This document shows positions 5,917-13,926 of a DNA stretch of 14,554 bases, in pieces (the first letter of the stretch is position 1; each line of letters starts with the position of its first letter). Below the pieces are notes generated by a model that had not been told where the DNA came from, did not search any database, and worked only from the letters and a program-made list of their open reading frames with translations. A program made the position numbers and the translations under genes. The DNA comes from Chloroflexota bacterium (GTDB taxonomy: Bacteria; Chloroflexota; Anaerolineae; B4-G1; SLSP01), in assembly GCA_009908585.1 (NCBI GenBank), contig JAAAOZ010000107.1:1-14554 (forward strand). The letters are read 5' to 3'.

Positions 5917-7514
5917 GTTTCCTCCTCTACCTCCTCTAGAAATACCAGTTCGTCCTCATCTAAATTTCGCGGGATCGTGAAATAGAAGGTCGATCCCGCG
6001 CCCGGCGTGCTCTCCAGGCCAATTTCGCCCTCATGAGCCTCAACGGCCAATTTACAGAAGGCCAAGCCCAACCCCGCGCCCTTCACATTACCTGATCTCA
6101 TCCGGACAAACGGCTCGAAGATATGTTGGCGCTCCTCCGGCGGGATGCCAGGGCCGCTGTCTTCGACGGCGAAGTAGAACTCTTCCGCATTAGCCTGTAC
6201 CGTCAACGTAATGGTTCCCCCGTTGGGTGTGTATTTGATCGCGTTGGTCATCATGTTGAGCAACACACGGCGGAGAACGTCCTGATCGCCCCACAGTGGC
6301 GGCAGATCCGATTGGATATTTTCCTCAATCGTGTGATTGCGTCGTTCGGCAGAGGGCATGAGCATCTCCAAGACCTCATCGATTAAGGGCGGGATTTCGA
6401 TTTCAGCGATGGAGATCGTCTTCTCCTGCGATTGCAACCGCGCCATATCCAAAATATCGCTGATCAAGCGCTCCATCCGCTGGCTGCTGCGGAGGGCGAT
6501 GCCCAAGACCTGCTCAATTGGCACGGTATCATCCTGCTCGACCCAGGCGGCGTGGAGTAATTCCAGACTGTTCGTGATGCTTCCCAGCGGATTTCGCAGA
6601 TCGTGCACGATCATATCGGCCAACTGCTGACGCATCTGTTCCAGCGCGACGCGATCGGTCACATCGTGACCCAACCACTGATAAGCGCCATTAGGAGGAT
6701 AATGAGAGAGATATGACATATTAACGTCCAAAACACGGGGCGAGGCCCCACCCTCCTTGGCCGGCGCGGAGAACTCCCAGGTGACGACATCGCCATCCCT
6801 AGCCCGCTCACGCATCTCGTAGAAGCGCGGCGGCGTGATATTCAGCTCAGCCAGGCACGACCGCCCCTTGTCCGCCTCGGAAAGCGGCAACAAATCGCGC
6901 GCCGCCTGGTTGATCTCTAACAAATCCCCTTCTGGATCCAGGATGATGATCGGATCCAAGTTGAGATCAAAGAGTCGCTGATAGCGCTCCTCTGCCTGCT
7001 GGACCTGCTCGAACAGGCGCGCATTTTGGATGGCGGACGCCGCCAAAGAGGCCAGCGCGGGCATCACCTCTTCCAACTCCGATAGCGATGTCTCCGCCAA
7101 CGGATTAATCAACTCCAGCACGGCCAAGGTCTGCTCGCCCACCTTGACGGGGACGGCGTAGATGGCGTCTGTGTGAAAGCCGGTCTTGCGATCCACGCCG
7201 TTGTAGTGACGCCCATCCGACTGCGTCTTGGGAACCCACAGCGTCTTGCCGTGCTTGGCGACCCAGCCGACGATGCCCGTCCCGGCCGGCAAGGTCATCC
7301 CCACCACATCCTGAGCGCTCTTGCCGGAGGCCGCACGGAAGACCAGGTATCCCTCTGGCTCGACAATGGCAACGGAGACCGCATCCGGCTGAAAATGCTC
7401 GTGCGTGAGCGACATCAACATCTGCAACACATCATGGGTTTTCAGGCTGGTGCTGAGCGTGCGCGCCGCCTCATAGAGAAACAACAGACGGTCGGTCAAC
7501 TTTGGATCACTCAA
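5901..7514 (-). CDS. Sensor histidine kinase, GAF-PAS-HisKA-HATPase, no partner regulator
   Basis: This is a 537-residue soluble kinase with no membrane segment. The order is a GAF domain (about 10-165), a PAS domain (about 172-290, FDLNLDPIIILDPEGDLLEIN), HisKA with phospho-acceptor His304 in MIVHDLRNPLGSI, and HATPase_c with the N box (Asn424, LLNMMTNAIKY), G1 (DSGPGIP, 452-458), F box (IFEPFVR) and G2 (GAGLGLAF, 479-486). An acidic tail follows (517-533). All catalytic motifs are intact. The first usable codon is TTG at 7514: an in-frame TGA lies two codons upstream, and AAGGAGG (7524-7530) is 9 bases away. It overlaps the upstream deoxynucleoside kinase by 8 bases. No response regulator is in the window, so its partner must be encoded elsewhere. 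The signal is unknown; GAF plus PAS in the cytoplasm suggests a small internal ligand or redox cue. Confidence 0.92.
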   Translation of the reverse strand: MSDPKLTDRLLFLYEAARTLSTSLKTHDVLQMLMSLTHEHFQPDAVSVAIVEPEGYLVFRAASGKSAQDVVGMTLPAGTGIVGWVAKHGKTLWVPKTQSDGRHYNGVDRKTGFHTDAIYAVPVKVGEQTLAVLELINPLAETSLSELEEVMPALASLAASAIQNARLFEQVQQAEERYQRLFDLNLDPIIILDPEGDLLEINQAARDLLPLSEADKGRSCLAELNITPPRFYEMRERARDGDVVTWEFSAPAKEGGASPRVLDVNMSYLSHYPPNGAYQWLGHDVTDRVALEQMRQQLADMIVHDLRNPLGSITNSLELLHAAWVEQDDTVPIEQVLGIALRSSQRMERLISDILDMARLQSQEKTISIAEIEIPPLIDEVLEMLMPSAERRNHTIEENIQSDLPPLWGDQDVLRRVLLNMMTNAIKYTPNGGTITLTVQANAEEFYFAVEDSGPGIPPEERQHIFEPFVRMRSGNVKGAGLGLAFCKLAVEAHEGEIGLESTPGAGSTFYFTIPRNLDEDELVFLEEVEEETWKKA

Positions 7515-8145
7515 ACGTCACAACCTCCTTACCGTGCAACCGCTCCAAGATTTTTTCCGTGATGAGGGCCAGATGTCCATTGTTGGCGACAAAATCCAAA
7601 CGATCCGCCGGCACAGTCAAGACCGGGCATAGCGAGAATCTTTCCAACCAATTATTATACAACACGTTGAGCTGTCCCAGATATTCCTCGGAAATCTGGC
7701 GCTCATAGGTCCGGCCGCGCTGCTGAATACGCTCCACCAACGTCGGGACCGATGCCTTGAGATAGATCACCAAGCTCGGCGGCGGGAGAATCGCCATGAC
7801 GGCGTGATAAAGTTCGGAATAGGTCGTGTAATCGCGCTTCGACATCAACGCTTGCTGATAGAGGTTCCGCGCGAAGATCTCCGCATCCTCATAGACCGTC
7901 CGATCTTGAATCACGGAATTGGGATGCTCCCACAGTTGGCGATGATTCTTCAATCGCCGCGCCAGGAAGAAGATCTGAGAATGAAAGCTCCATTTGCACA
8001 TATCCTCGTAGAAATCGGCCAGATAGGGATTATCCCCCACGCCTTCCAGATACGGCTCCCATCCCAAGCGCTGACTCAGCAGCGACGTTAGAGTGGATTT
8101 TCCCACGCCGATGTTGCCCGCCACCGCGATAAAGTGCTTTTTCAA
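7507..8145 (-). CDS. Deoxynucleoside kinase (dNK/dGK family)
   Basis: This is a 212-residue enzyme that transfers the gamma-phosphate of ATP to a deoxynucleoside, the first step of deoxynucleoside salvage. It has the Walker A/P-loop GNIGVGKST (10-18), substrate-pocket region EGVGDNPYLADFYED (34-48), Q57 and F59-60 of HSQIFFL, the catalytic-base region QDRTVYED (80-87; the DR(S/T) motif), and the arginine-rich LID RGRTYERQI (143-151). Length matches the bacterial family. Specificity (dAdo, dGuo or dCyd) cannot be read off. The start is TTG at 8145 behind GGGAG-like bases; no better ATG is near. The stop overlaps the TTG start of the following histidine kinase by 8 bases. A second, divergent family member lies two genes upstream, as in the dGK/dCK pairs of Firmicutes, but here a sensor kinase separates them. 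Confidence 0.92.
   Translation of the reverse strand: MKKHFIAVAGNIGVGKSTLTSLLSQRLGWEPYLEGVGDNPYLADFYEDMCKWSFHSQIFFLARRLKNHRQLWEHPNSVIQDRTVYEDAEIFARNLYQQALMSKRDYTTYSELYHAVMAILPPPSLVIYLKASVPTLVERIQQRGRTYERQISEEYLGQLNVLYNNWLERFSLCPVLTVPADRLDFVANNGHLALITEKILERLHGKEVVTFE
7524..7530 (-). promoter_or_regulatory. Ribosome binding site that fixes the TTG start of the GAF-PAS kinase
   Basis: AAGGAGG on the minus strand lies 9 bases upstream of TTG 7514, inside the end of the deoxynucleoside kinase gene. An in-frame TGA just upstream of the TTG leaves no earlier start. Confidence 0.8.
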
Positions 8146-8197
8146 TCTACTCTCCCTGGGCTAAAAAGTTCAATGTGCCGATAGTTAAAAACTTGAC

Positions 8198-10879
8198 TCA
8201 GCTCGACAACGGTGTCCGCGTGAGTTTTCGGGGGAGGGTCAAGGTGAAGGTGCTACCGTAATCCTTCACGCTCTCCACGTCGATGTGCCCACCGTGCGCT
8301 TCGATAATCTCCCACACCACCGACAGGCCGATCCCCATGCCGCCAAAGCGACGGGTCATCGAACCATCCACTTGATAAAATCGCTCAAAAATAAGGTCCA
8401 AATTCTCTGGATCGATGCCGATGCCCCGATCTGAAATCACCACGACGATAAATTCTGGCGTTGACCAGCCTTGGAGCATCACGACGCCCCCTTCGGGGCT
8501 GAACTTGATGGCGTTCTCGATCAGATGGGTGAATGCCAGATGCAAGCGGTCGGGATTGCCAGGGGCATAGGGCAGATCTGGCGGGATTTTCATCTCGAAG
8601 CTCACGCCCTGCGCCGCCGCTTGATCCTTGAATTCTGAGATCACCACATTGAATAACCGATGGATGTTAATCGGCAGCACCGTCGTCAACTCCACGCGCC
8701 CTTTCAACGATGTGAGGCTCTCCACCATGCGCGTCAAACTCTTGGTGCGGTAGGAAATAGTATCCAGAACCTCCTTCTGTTTCGTCGTCAGCGGCCCAAT
8801 CTCCTCCTCCGTCAGGATATTAGTGAAGCCCGAAATCAAGCCCAACGGCGTGCGCAATTCGTGGCTCACATTTTGAATCATCTGGAGGCGGATTTCATTG
8901 AGCAGTCGCGCATCTTTGTAGGCCTGCTTCAACTCTTTGGCCTGCCGACGGAGATGACTCAATAACTGCGCATTATCCAAAATCAAGGCGGCCTGATTGG
9001 CCAGTGCTTGAATCCACGTCATCCGCTCGCGAAGCGCCTCCTCATGCCGAGGCTGCTCTACCGCGACGAGCAACAGCCCAACCTTGCGATTCTTCGTCTG
9101 CAAGGGATGCAAGGTCAACGGATAGGGCGGCAAATGATCCATCGCCTCGGCTAACTCGCTATATTGCTCGCGGATAATATGGCGCATCTCCGGCAGGATA
9201 ACATACGTACTCCTAACATTGGAGGTCAGTCGCTCCACGCCCGTCATCGTGATGAAATTCGAAAGATAGGTCGGCTCCTCCAAATCCGGCGTCGCGGCCC
9301 GTTTGACCCACGTCAGCGAGCCTCTCTCCTCCTCATTATCCCGATTATCCCGGAAAAGCCCGACTTCCACCACCCCTCGGATCTTGCTGAGCAGGGTACG
9401 ACACAGAATATCCAAAATCACCGGCACTTCATGGGCCGCGACCATCTTCATCTCCGCATCGATGAGTTGGCGCAATAGCTGCTCGCTGCGAGAGTTGGCC
9501 TCGTAGTGACGTGCGTGCTCCAACAGCACCTCCAACTGCGTCGCCACCGTCTCCAAGAAATGCACTGCCTTGGGCGAAATAGAGATCGGTTCCTCGTGAG
9601 CAACCGCCAAGACGCCTCCAATATACCCATTGGTTTGGATAGGGGCAGCGATCACCGTCCGCGCGCCGCCGGCCCAGGCCATCGGCTGCGACTCTGTGCG
9701 ATATAAAAACTGCCCTTCCCATATCTTTTCCCATGGCCTCGTCCCCACCGATAATTCACTTTCCGGCCAGTGGGAATCTGGCGTCGCGTAGAGAACATCC
9801 CCGCGCCGCTGAAAAAACGCCTGATAAGCGTACGATATTCCTGACCGCAGAAGTCGAAGTGTGTGTCTGAGCACACCGCTCTGATCCTGCCCGGTGGTGC
9901 TCACCACCAACTCTCGCAACATCTGCGCCTCATCCAACCGCCGCCAGACCGCCTCATGCTGACGCGCGCTTATCAATGCCTGCGTCAACTGATCCGCGAG
10001 GATCTGGAGGACGGCCATCTCATCCTTGGAGAAAGCATTCAGCTTAGGCGATTGGACATCCAATATCCCGATCACCTCGCCGTGATTTCGCATTGGCACG
10101 CTCATCTCGGCGCGCATCTCCGGCGCCAACGTGACGCACATAGCATCCTGGCCACACGCGCTCAGCGCAGAGAGAGAACGCGCTTGGCCCGTCTGCGTGA
10201 CCCGTCCCACCAAATGCGGCGCCTTGACCTCCAAACGATGATGATCGGCATTCCATTCTTGATCACTCTCTTGATTTACAGCCTGCAACACAGCGTACTC
10301 GCCCTCTTCATCGATCAGGAAGACACTCACCCGCTCAAAGTCCAAGTGCGATCCAATCGATTGAACCGCACGCTCGAGCAGTTTATCCGGGTAGAGCAGG
10401 TCGCTCAGCTCGCGGATCACAGTGAAGGCCGCCAGCATCCGCCCTCCTTGTTGCTGCTCGCGATCCAGCGCTTGACCACGTGCCGCTGCCTGCCCCATCA
10501 ACGCTGCGATCTCCAGCAAGTTATTCCGCTCCGATTTCTCCAACGAGGTGGCATAGGGCAACGCCAACACCAGCCCGGCCGTGACAAAGGGAGAGGATGC
10601 CTCCTCGACCCGAACTGAAAGCAGCATAAGGGTGTAGCGGCGGCTGAGGCCGAGGCGACGAGCCAACAGACTCTCAGCGCTCCGCTCCTTCGGAGGGTCG
10701 GAGGCGAGGTATTTACGAACCCTCTTCTGCACCTCTGGACGAGAGGCATAAGCGCCGTAGGCCCCAATCAAGGTGACCTCTTCCGTCTCCTTCAGCCCCC
10801 AGCCGATGCATTCTACCGAGCACTGCACCATATTCTGGATAATTTTTCCCGCGGTCGCCACTAAGCCAGCGTCTTTCAT
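8198..10879 (-). CDS. Multi-GAF sensor histidine kinase, no partner regulator
   Basis: This is an 893-residue soluble protein. It has a degenerate GAF-like N-terminal region (about 1-140), a clear GAF domain (about 150-305, with FERVSVFLIDEEGEY and the closing VIGILDVQSP), a second GAF (about 318-455), and a third GAF-like region (about 465-640). A short coiled coil (about 640-665) follows, then HisKA with His673 in NVSHELRTPLG, and HATPase_c with N box (HLIENAIKF, 785-793), G1 (DRGIGID, 817-823), F box (FERFYQVD) and G2 (GGMGIGLSV, 846-854). The kinase core is intact; there is no receiver domain and no transmembrane segment. The start is ATG at 10879 with AAGGG 7 bases upstream. It lies 59 bases after one deoxynucleoside kinase and 52 bases before the other. 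Stacked GAFs suggest integration of several internal cues; ligands are unknown. Confidence 0.92.
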   Translation of the reverse strand: MKDAGLVATAGKIIQNMVQCSVECIGWGLKETEEVTLIGAYGAYASRPEVQKRVRKYLASDPPKERSAESLLARRLGLSRRYTLMLLSVRVEEASSPFVTAGLVLALPYATSLEKSERNNLLEIAALMGQAAARGQALDREQQQGGRMLAAFTVIRELSDLLYPDKLLERAVQSIGSHLDFERVSVFLIDEEGEYAVLQAVNQESDQEWNADHHRLEVKAPHLVGRVTQTGQARSLSALSACGQDAMCVTLAPEMRAEMSVPMRNHGEVIGILDVQSPKLNAFSKDEMAVLQILADQLTQALISARQHEAVWRRLDEAQMLRELVVSTTGQDQSGVLRHTLRLLRSGISYAYQAFFQRRGDVLYATPDSHWPESELSVGTRPWEKIWEGQFLYRTESQPMAWAGGARTVIAAPIQTNGYIGGVLAVAHEEPISISPKAVHFLETVATQLEVLLEHARHYEANSRSEQLLRQLIDAEMKMVAAHEVPVILDILCRTLLSKIRGVVEVGLFRDNRDNEEERGSLTWVKRAATPDLEEPTYLSNFITMTGVERLTSNVRSTYVILPEMRHIIREQYSELAEAMDHLPPYPLTLHPLQTKNRKVGLLLVAVEQPRHEEALRERMTWIQALANQAALILDNAQLLSHLRRQAKELKQAYKDARLLNEIRLQMIQNVSHELRTPLGLISGFTNILTEEEIGPLTTKQKEVLDTISYRTKSLTRMVESLTSLKGRVELTTVLPINIHRLFNVVISEFKDQAAAQGVSFEMKIPPDLPYAPGNPDRLHLAFTHLIENAIKFSPEGGVVMLQGWSTPEFIVVVISDRGIGIDPENLDLIFERFYQVDGSMTRRFGGMGIGLSVVWEIIEAHGGHIDVESVKDYGSTFTLTLPRKLTRTPLSS

Positions 10880-10938
10880 TGGTTTACCCTTGTGGGCGCC
10901 TCCCTTCCCAATCTTCCTTCAAATTCACTTCGATCCGG

Positions 10939-11856
10939 CTATTCTTCCAATCGAATGCCCGTGCGCTGCGCCAAGGCGGCCAAGGAGCGCGCGGCTTCCC
11001 GTAACGCCGCCGCCAATTGCGGCGAGACGCCCTCAGACGTCATCGGAGGCTGACGGCCAATCTCCCCGCCGATGCGCCCCACTGCCTCCGAGAGCGCCAG
11101 GAAATCCCCCAGCGCTTGCCAATTTGTCTCGCCGTAGGGCGTGGCCTCGAACTCATCGCCCCATTGCGGGCCGCGCGCCCGTGAGAGCGCAGGCGCGGCC
11201 GCAGCCAAGCGCGAGATCTCCGGGAACGAGGGCTGGCGCACGCCAGATAACGCCGCGCGAATCCGATGCTCGATGTCGTTCAGATCCTCGGCGTTGCGCA
11301 CGAAATCCAATCCATCCGTCTCGATCACCAGCAGCGCCGTCGCCTCGTACTCCGCAAAGAGGTCCTCGTAGGCCTGGCGCAGCGCGCTGATGTACGTGCG
11401 ATCCATCGCGCGCTCATAGGGCCGATCCCGCATCGCGATCCGGTCCATCAGCGTGTCCGTCTCCGCCCGCAGATAGACCACCAGATCCGGCGGCACGACC
11501 GTCTCCGAAAGCACCGCGTAGAGCTTGTCATACATCTCCAACTCGTCGCCGGAGACGTTGAGATGCGCGAAGAGCTGATCCTTGCGGAAGAAATAATCGG
11601 CCAGTAGCGCCCCTTGTTGCAGCATCCCCGGCACCTTCTGTTGCTGACGATAACGGTTCAGCAGGAAGAAGAGCTGGGTCTGGAAAGCATAGCGAGCGCG
11701 GTCGCCGTAGAAATCCGAAAGAAAGGGGTTTTCGTCAAAGGCTTCGAGCAGCGTACTCGCGGAGAAGCGCGATTGCAACATCCGCGCCAGCGTCGTCTTT
11801 CCCACGCCGATGACGCCCTCGAAAGCGATGTATGGGTGATTGGTTGAAATATTCAC
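10939..11856 (-). CDS. Deoxynucleoside kinase with C-terminal extension
   Basis: This is a 305-residue protein. Residues 1-205 are a deoxynucleoside kinase: P-loop GVIGVGKTT (14-22), EAFDENPFLSDFYGD (38-52), QTQLFFL (59-65), ADYFFRKDQLFA (86-97), and LID region RDRPYERAM (143-151). At the catalytic position it has the (A/S)DY variant found in Bacillus-type dGK, in place of the DR(S/T) seen in its paralogue, so the two kinases probably differ in substrate. Residues 206-305 go beyond the usual length of about 210-220. They contain AlaArg-rich helices and no motif I recognise. The start is GTG at 11856, 13 bases after GAGG, a longer spacing than ideal; homologues typically begin just before HPYIAFEG. 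It is the first gene of the kinase cluster, 33 bases downstream of the PIN toxin stop, so it may be read from the toxin-antitoxin promoter. Confidence 0.88.
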   Translation of the reverse strand: MNISTNHPYIAFEGVIGVGKTTLARMLQSRFSASTLLEAFDENPFLSDFYGDRARYAFQTQLFFLLNRYRQQQKVPGMLQQGALLADYFFRKDQLFAHLNVSGDELEMYDKLYAVLSETVVPPDLVVYLRAETDTLMDRIAMRDRPYERAMDRTYISALRQAYEDLFAEYEATALLVIETDGLDFVRNAEDLNDIEHRIRAALSGVRQPSFPEISRLAAAAPALSRARGPQWGDEFEATPYGETNWQALGDFLALSEAVGRIGGEIGRQPPMTSEGVSPQLAAALREAARSLAALAQRTGIRLEE

Positions 11857-11889
11857 GCGATCTTGTTTTCCTCATAGCAAATCAACATA

Positions 11890-12306
11890 TCAATGACGCG
11901 CCATTAGCTTTGTGAAACCCGCTTGCTCAAAGTCATGATCGGATGTAAAGGCCTGCGAGATCTTTTCCTGAGTCATCACAACGAAACTCGTACAGTCGGT
12001 TAGTCCCCAATCTTTATCGGGACGTCGGCGATAGAAATCCCATCCATCGATAAGCAAACTTTGGCTGACAGGGATAATACGCAAGAGAGTCATCTGCCGC
12101 AACCCCTCGATGAAAATCACTGTATGAGATCGCATAGATGGTCGCGAGAGAGCATCGGCAACCTCTACCAACACAAATTCAGTTGTTATCAATCGCACCC
12201 GTCGATGACGCAACTCAGATATTATCTCCTGAGCTTGCTCATGCAACTCGTCATCGACATTAAGAAGCGCAATCCATGCCGCTGTATCCACAAACACCTT
12301 GAGCAT
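11890..12306 (-). CDS. PIN-domain toxin (VapC-like ribonuclease)
   Basis: This is a 138-residue PIN-domain protein, in families of this kind an Mg-dependent endoribonuclease toxin that blocks translation by cutting tRNA or rRNA. The acidic active-site set is present: Asp7 (VFVDTAAWIAL), Glu48 (FVLVEVADAL), Asp104 (GLTDCTSFVVM) and Asp123 with Asp125 (TSDHDFEQAGF). The ATG at 12306 lies 3 bases after the stop of the small upstream gene, which makes the pair a clear bicistronic toxin-antitoxin unit. Composition is AT-richer than the flanking genes, consistent with acquisition. The C-terminus (FTKLMARH) is typical in length. The RNA target cannot be inferred. Confidence 0.88.
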   Translation of the reverse strand: MLKVFVDTAAWIALLNVDDELHEQAQEIISELRHRRVRLITTEFVLVEVADALSRPSMRSHTVIFIEGLRQMTLLRIIPVSQSLLIDGWDFYRRRPDKDWGLTDCTSFVVMTQEKISQAFTSDHDFEQAGFTKLMARH

Positions 12307-12309
12307 TGT

Positions 12310-12558
12310 TTATTCCTGTTTGGTTTTACCGTACAAGTAATGGTCATGTTGATGGGCCAAATCACGAACACCGGTTTCGACCGCGCAGTTATCTACTAAT
12401 TGGGTCAGCGCATCCCACGCGGCCTCTTGCTCAGATTCTTTCTCATCCAGATCCTCTTCGAGGAACATGATAATGACCGATTGCCCCTCACGTCCCTCAA
12501 CCTCTTCGGCAGGATGTGCCACACCTTCTTTGAAAATACCCTTTATTGAAATAAGCAT
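12310..12558 (-). CDS. Antitoxin partner of the PIN toxin (AF2212/DUF104-like N-terminus)
   Basis: This is an 82-residue acidic protein. The N-terminus (ISIKGIFKEGVAHPAEEVEGREGQSVIIMF, residues 3-32, quoted here only as landmarks I3, G7, G12 and G25) has the short beta pattern of AF2212/DUF104-type antitoxins. The C-terminal half contains VDNCAVETGVRDLAHQHDHYLYG (55-77), a motif I recall from small proteins paired with PIN toxins, mainly in cyanobacteria. It probably wraps the toxin active site and binds its own promoter. The ATG at 12558 is preceded by AAGGAG at 7-base spacing. The toxin start follows after 3 bases. The N-terminal family assignment is tentative; the antitoxin role follows from context. 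Confidence 0.8.
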   Translation of the reverse strand: MLISIKGIFKEGVAHPAEEVEGREGQSVIIMFLEEDLDEKESEQEAAWDALTQLVDNCAVETGVRDLAHQHDHYLYGKTKQE

Positions 12559-12582
12559 CTCTTCACTCCTTCCCCAAACGAT

Positions 12583-12601
12583 TTGAGGATACTCTCCTCA
12601 A
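12583..12601. promoter_or_regulatory. Palindromic operator candidate of the toxin-antitoxin unit
   Basis: TTGAGGA-5-TCCTCAA is a perfect 7-5-7 inverted repeat. It covers the -10 box of the promoter for the antitoxin gene, so a bound dimer would block RNA polymerase. This is the expected layout for antitoxin autoregulation. Confidence 0.65.
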
Positions 12602-12614
12602 GCGAAAATGTCAA
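12586..12614 (-). promoter_or_regulatory. Sigma-70-type promoter of the toxin-antitoxin unit
   Basis: Minus-strand TTGACA (12609-12614, consensus -35) is followed after exactly 17 bases by TATCCT (12586-12591, four of six matches to TATAAT). The antitoxin ATG lies about 27 bases further on. It is the best promoter I see in the window and may also drive the downstream kinase cluster. Confidence 0.75.
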
Positions 12615-12654
12615 GAATTTAAGTGCAACATTGTATCAAATCAAGATGCAACGC

Positions 12655-13926
12655 TCACGAGGCTGCGTCCTGGCCGGCTAAATATCCGCCAGAGAAGGCC
12701 GCTTGGAGGTTGAATCCGCCCGTGTCGGCGGCGAGATCCAACACCTCACCCGCGAAGTACAGGCCCTCGATGTTGCGTGAGGCAAAGGTGATCGGATCGA
12801 TCTCCTTGAGGGCGACGCCGCCCGCCGTGACCATCCCAGATTCCAGCGGCAGCGAGCCGGTGATCTGCCAGCGGAAGTCCTTCAGCAGGCGCGCGATGTG
12901 CGCCCGCTCCTCAGCGCGAATGGTGTGGATCGGGCGCGAAGCATCAATATCGCTGAGGCGCGCTAATACGTCCGCCAAGCCGGTGGGCACCCAGCCCTTG
13001 AGCAAGCGTCGTAGATGGCGCTGGGAATAGCGCTCGAACTCGCGTTGCAGCCGGGCCTGCACTTGATCGTCGGTCATCCCCGGCTTGAGATCAATCGAGA
13101 GGATCACCTCCTTGCCGGCGCGCAACGCATCGACTACACCCAGCGACGCGGTGAGGATCATCGGCCCAGAGACGCCGAAGTGGGTGAAGAGCATCTCGCC
13201 CGTCGGCGGCATCGGGTAGGGCAAACGTAGCTCCTTGAGCTTGCCCTTCGATTTCTTGACGTAGAAAGTACAGCGCGAATTGCGCAGGCTCACGCCCTGA
13301 AGCTCCTTGGCCTGCGCGCGATTCTCCACGGTGAGCGGCACCAGCGCGGGGCGCAGCGGCACAACGGTGTGACCGACGTCCTGCGCCATCCGATAGCCGT
13401 CGCCGGTGGAGCCGGTGGCCTGCCAGGAGGCGCCACCCGTCGTCACGATGACGGCATCCGCCGGCAACTGCTCGCCGCTCCAGAGCAGCACGCCCTTGAC
13501 GACGCCCCCCTCCACCCAGATGCGATGCACCTCCGTCAGATAGCGGATCTCGGCGCCGTGTTGGGTCACGTAGCGCACGAGCGCATTACGCACCTCGGCG
13601 GCCTCGCCCGACGTGGGGAAGATGCGCCCGCCACGCTCGACTTGCGTTTCGACGCCGTAGCGCGCCAACAACGCCAACAGTTCATCGCGGAAGAAGCGAT
13701 AGTAGGCGTTGCGCAAAAATTGCCCCTGACGGCCATAATGCGCCAGGAACTTCTCTATCGGCGCAGCGTTGGAGAGATTACAGCGCTCCTTGCCGCTGAC
13801 TAAAATTTTCTTCCCGGCCTCGCGCATCTTCTCGATCAACAGCACATCCGCGCCCAACTCAGCGGCCCGTCCGGCGGCCATCAAGCCGGCCGCCCCGGCC
13901 CCGACGACAATCACGCGCTTACTCAT
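12655..13926 (-). CDS. HI0933/BaiN-family FAD-dependent oxidoreductase
   Basis: This is a 423-residue flavoprotein. The N-terminal Rossmann signature VGAGAAGLMAA (8-18) binds FAD. LVSGKERCNLSN (42-53) and the C-terminal GGVALKEIDP...LYFAGEVLDLAADTGGFNLQAAFSGG stretch are diagnostic of the HI0933 family (YhiN/BaiN-like). Function is poorly defined in most members; gut BaiN reduces bile-acid enone intermediates and other members have been tied to uncharacterised redox roles, so I assign only a flavin-dependent oxidoreductase. The ATG at 13926 lies within the last codons of the upstream cupin gene (8-base overlap), which argues for co-transcription and coupling. The usual length is about 390-430 residues. 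No terminator is visible between its stop and the toxin-antitoxin promoter. Confidence 0.9.
   Translation of the reverse strand: MSKRVIVVGAGAAGLMAAGRAAELGADVLLIEKMREAGKKILVSGKERCNLSNAAPIEKFLAHYGRQGQFLRNAYYRFFRDELLALLARYGVETQVERGGRIFPTSGEAAEVRNALVRYVTQHGAEIRYLTEVHRIWVEGGVVKGVLLWSGEQLPADAVIVTTGGASWQATGSTGDGYRMAQDVGHTVVPLRPALVPLTVENRAQAKELQGVSLRNSRCTFYVKKSKGKLKELRLPYPMPPTGEMLFTHFGVSGPMILTASLGVVDALRAGKEVILSIDLKPGMTDDQVQARLQREFERYSQRHLRRLLKGWVPTGLADVLARLSDIDASRPIHTIRAEERAHIARLLKDFRWQITGSLPLESGMVTAGGVALKEIDPITFASRNIEGLYFAGEVLDLAADTGGFNLQAAFSGGYLAGQDAAS

Noticed and set aside
7507..8145. Thymidylate or UMP/CMP kinase identity for the small P-loop kinase
   Set aside because: The EG..DNPYL.DFY, QDRTVYED and RGRTYE motifs match deoxynucleoside kinases, not nucleoside monophosphate kinases.
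12624..12652. Direct repeat TGCAAC (12624-12629 and 12647-12652) upstream of the toxin-antitoxin promoter
   Set aside because: Only six bases long and could easily occur by chance; not enough to call a binding site.
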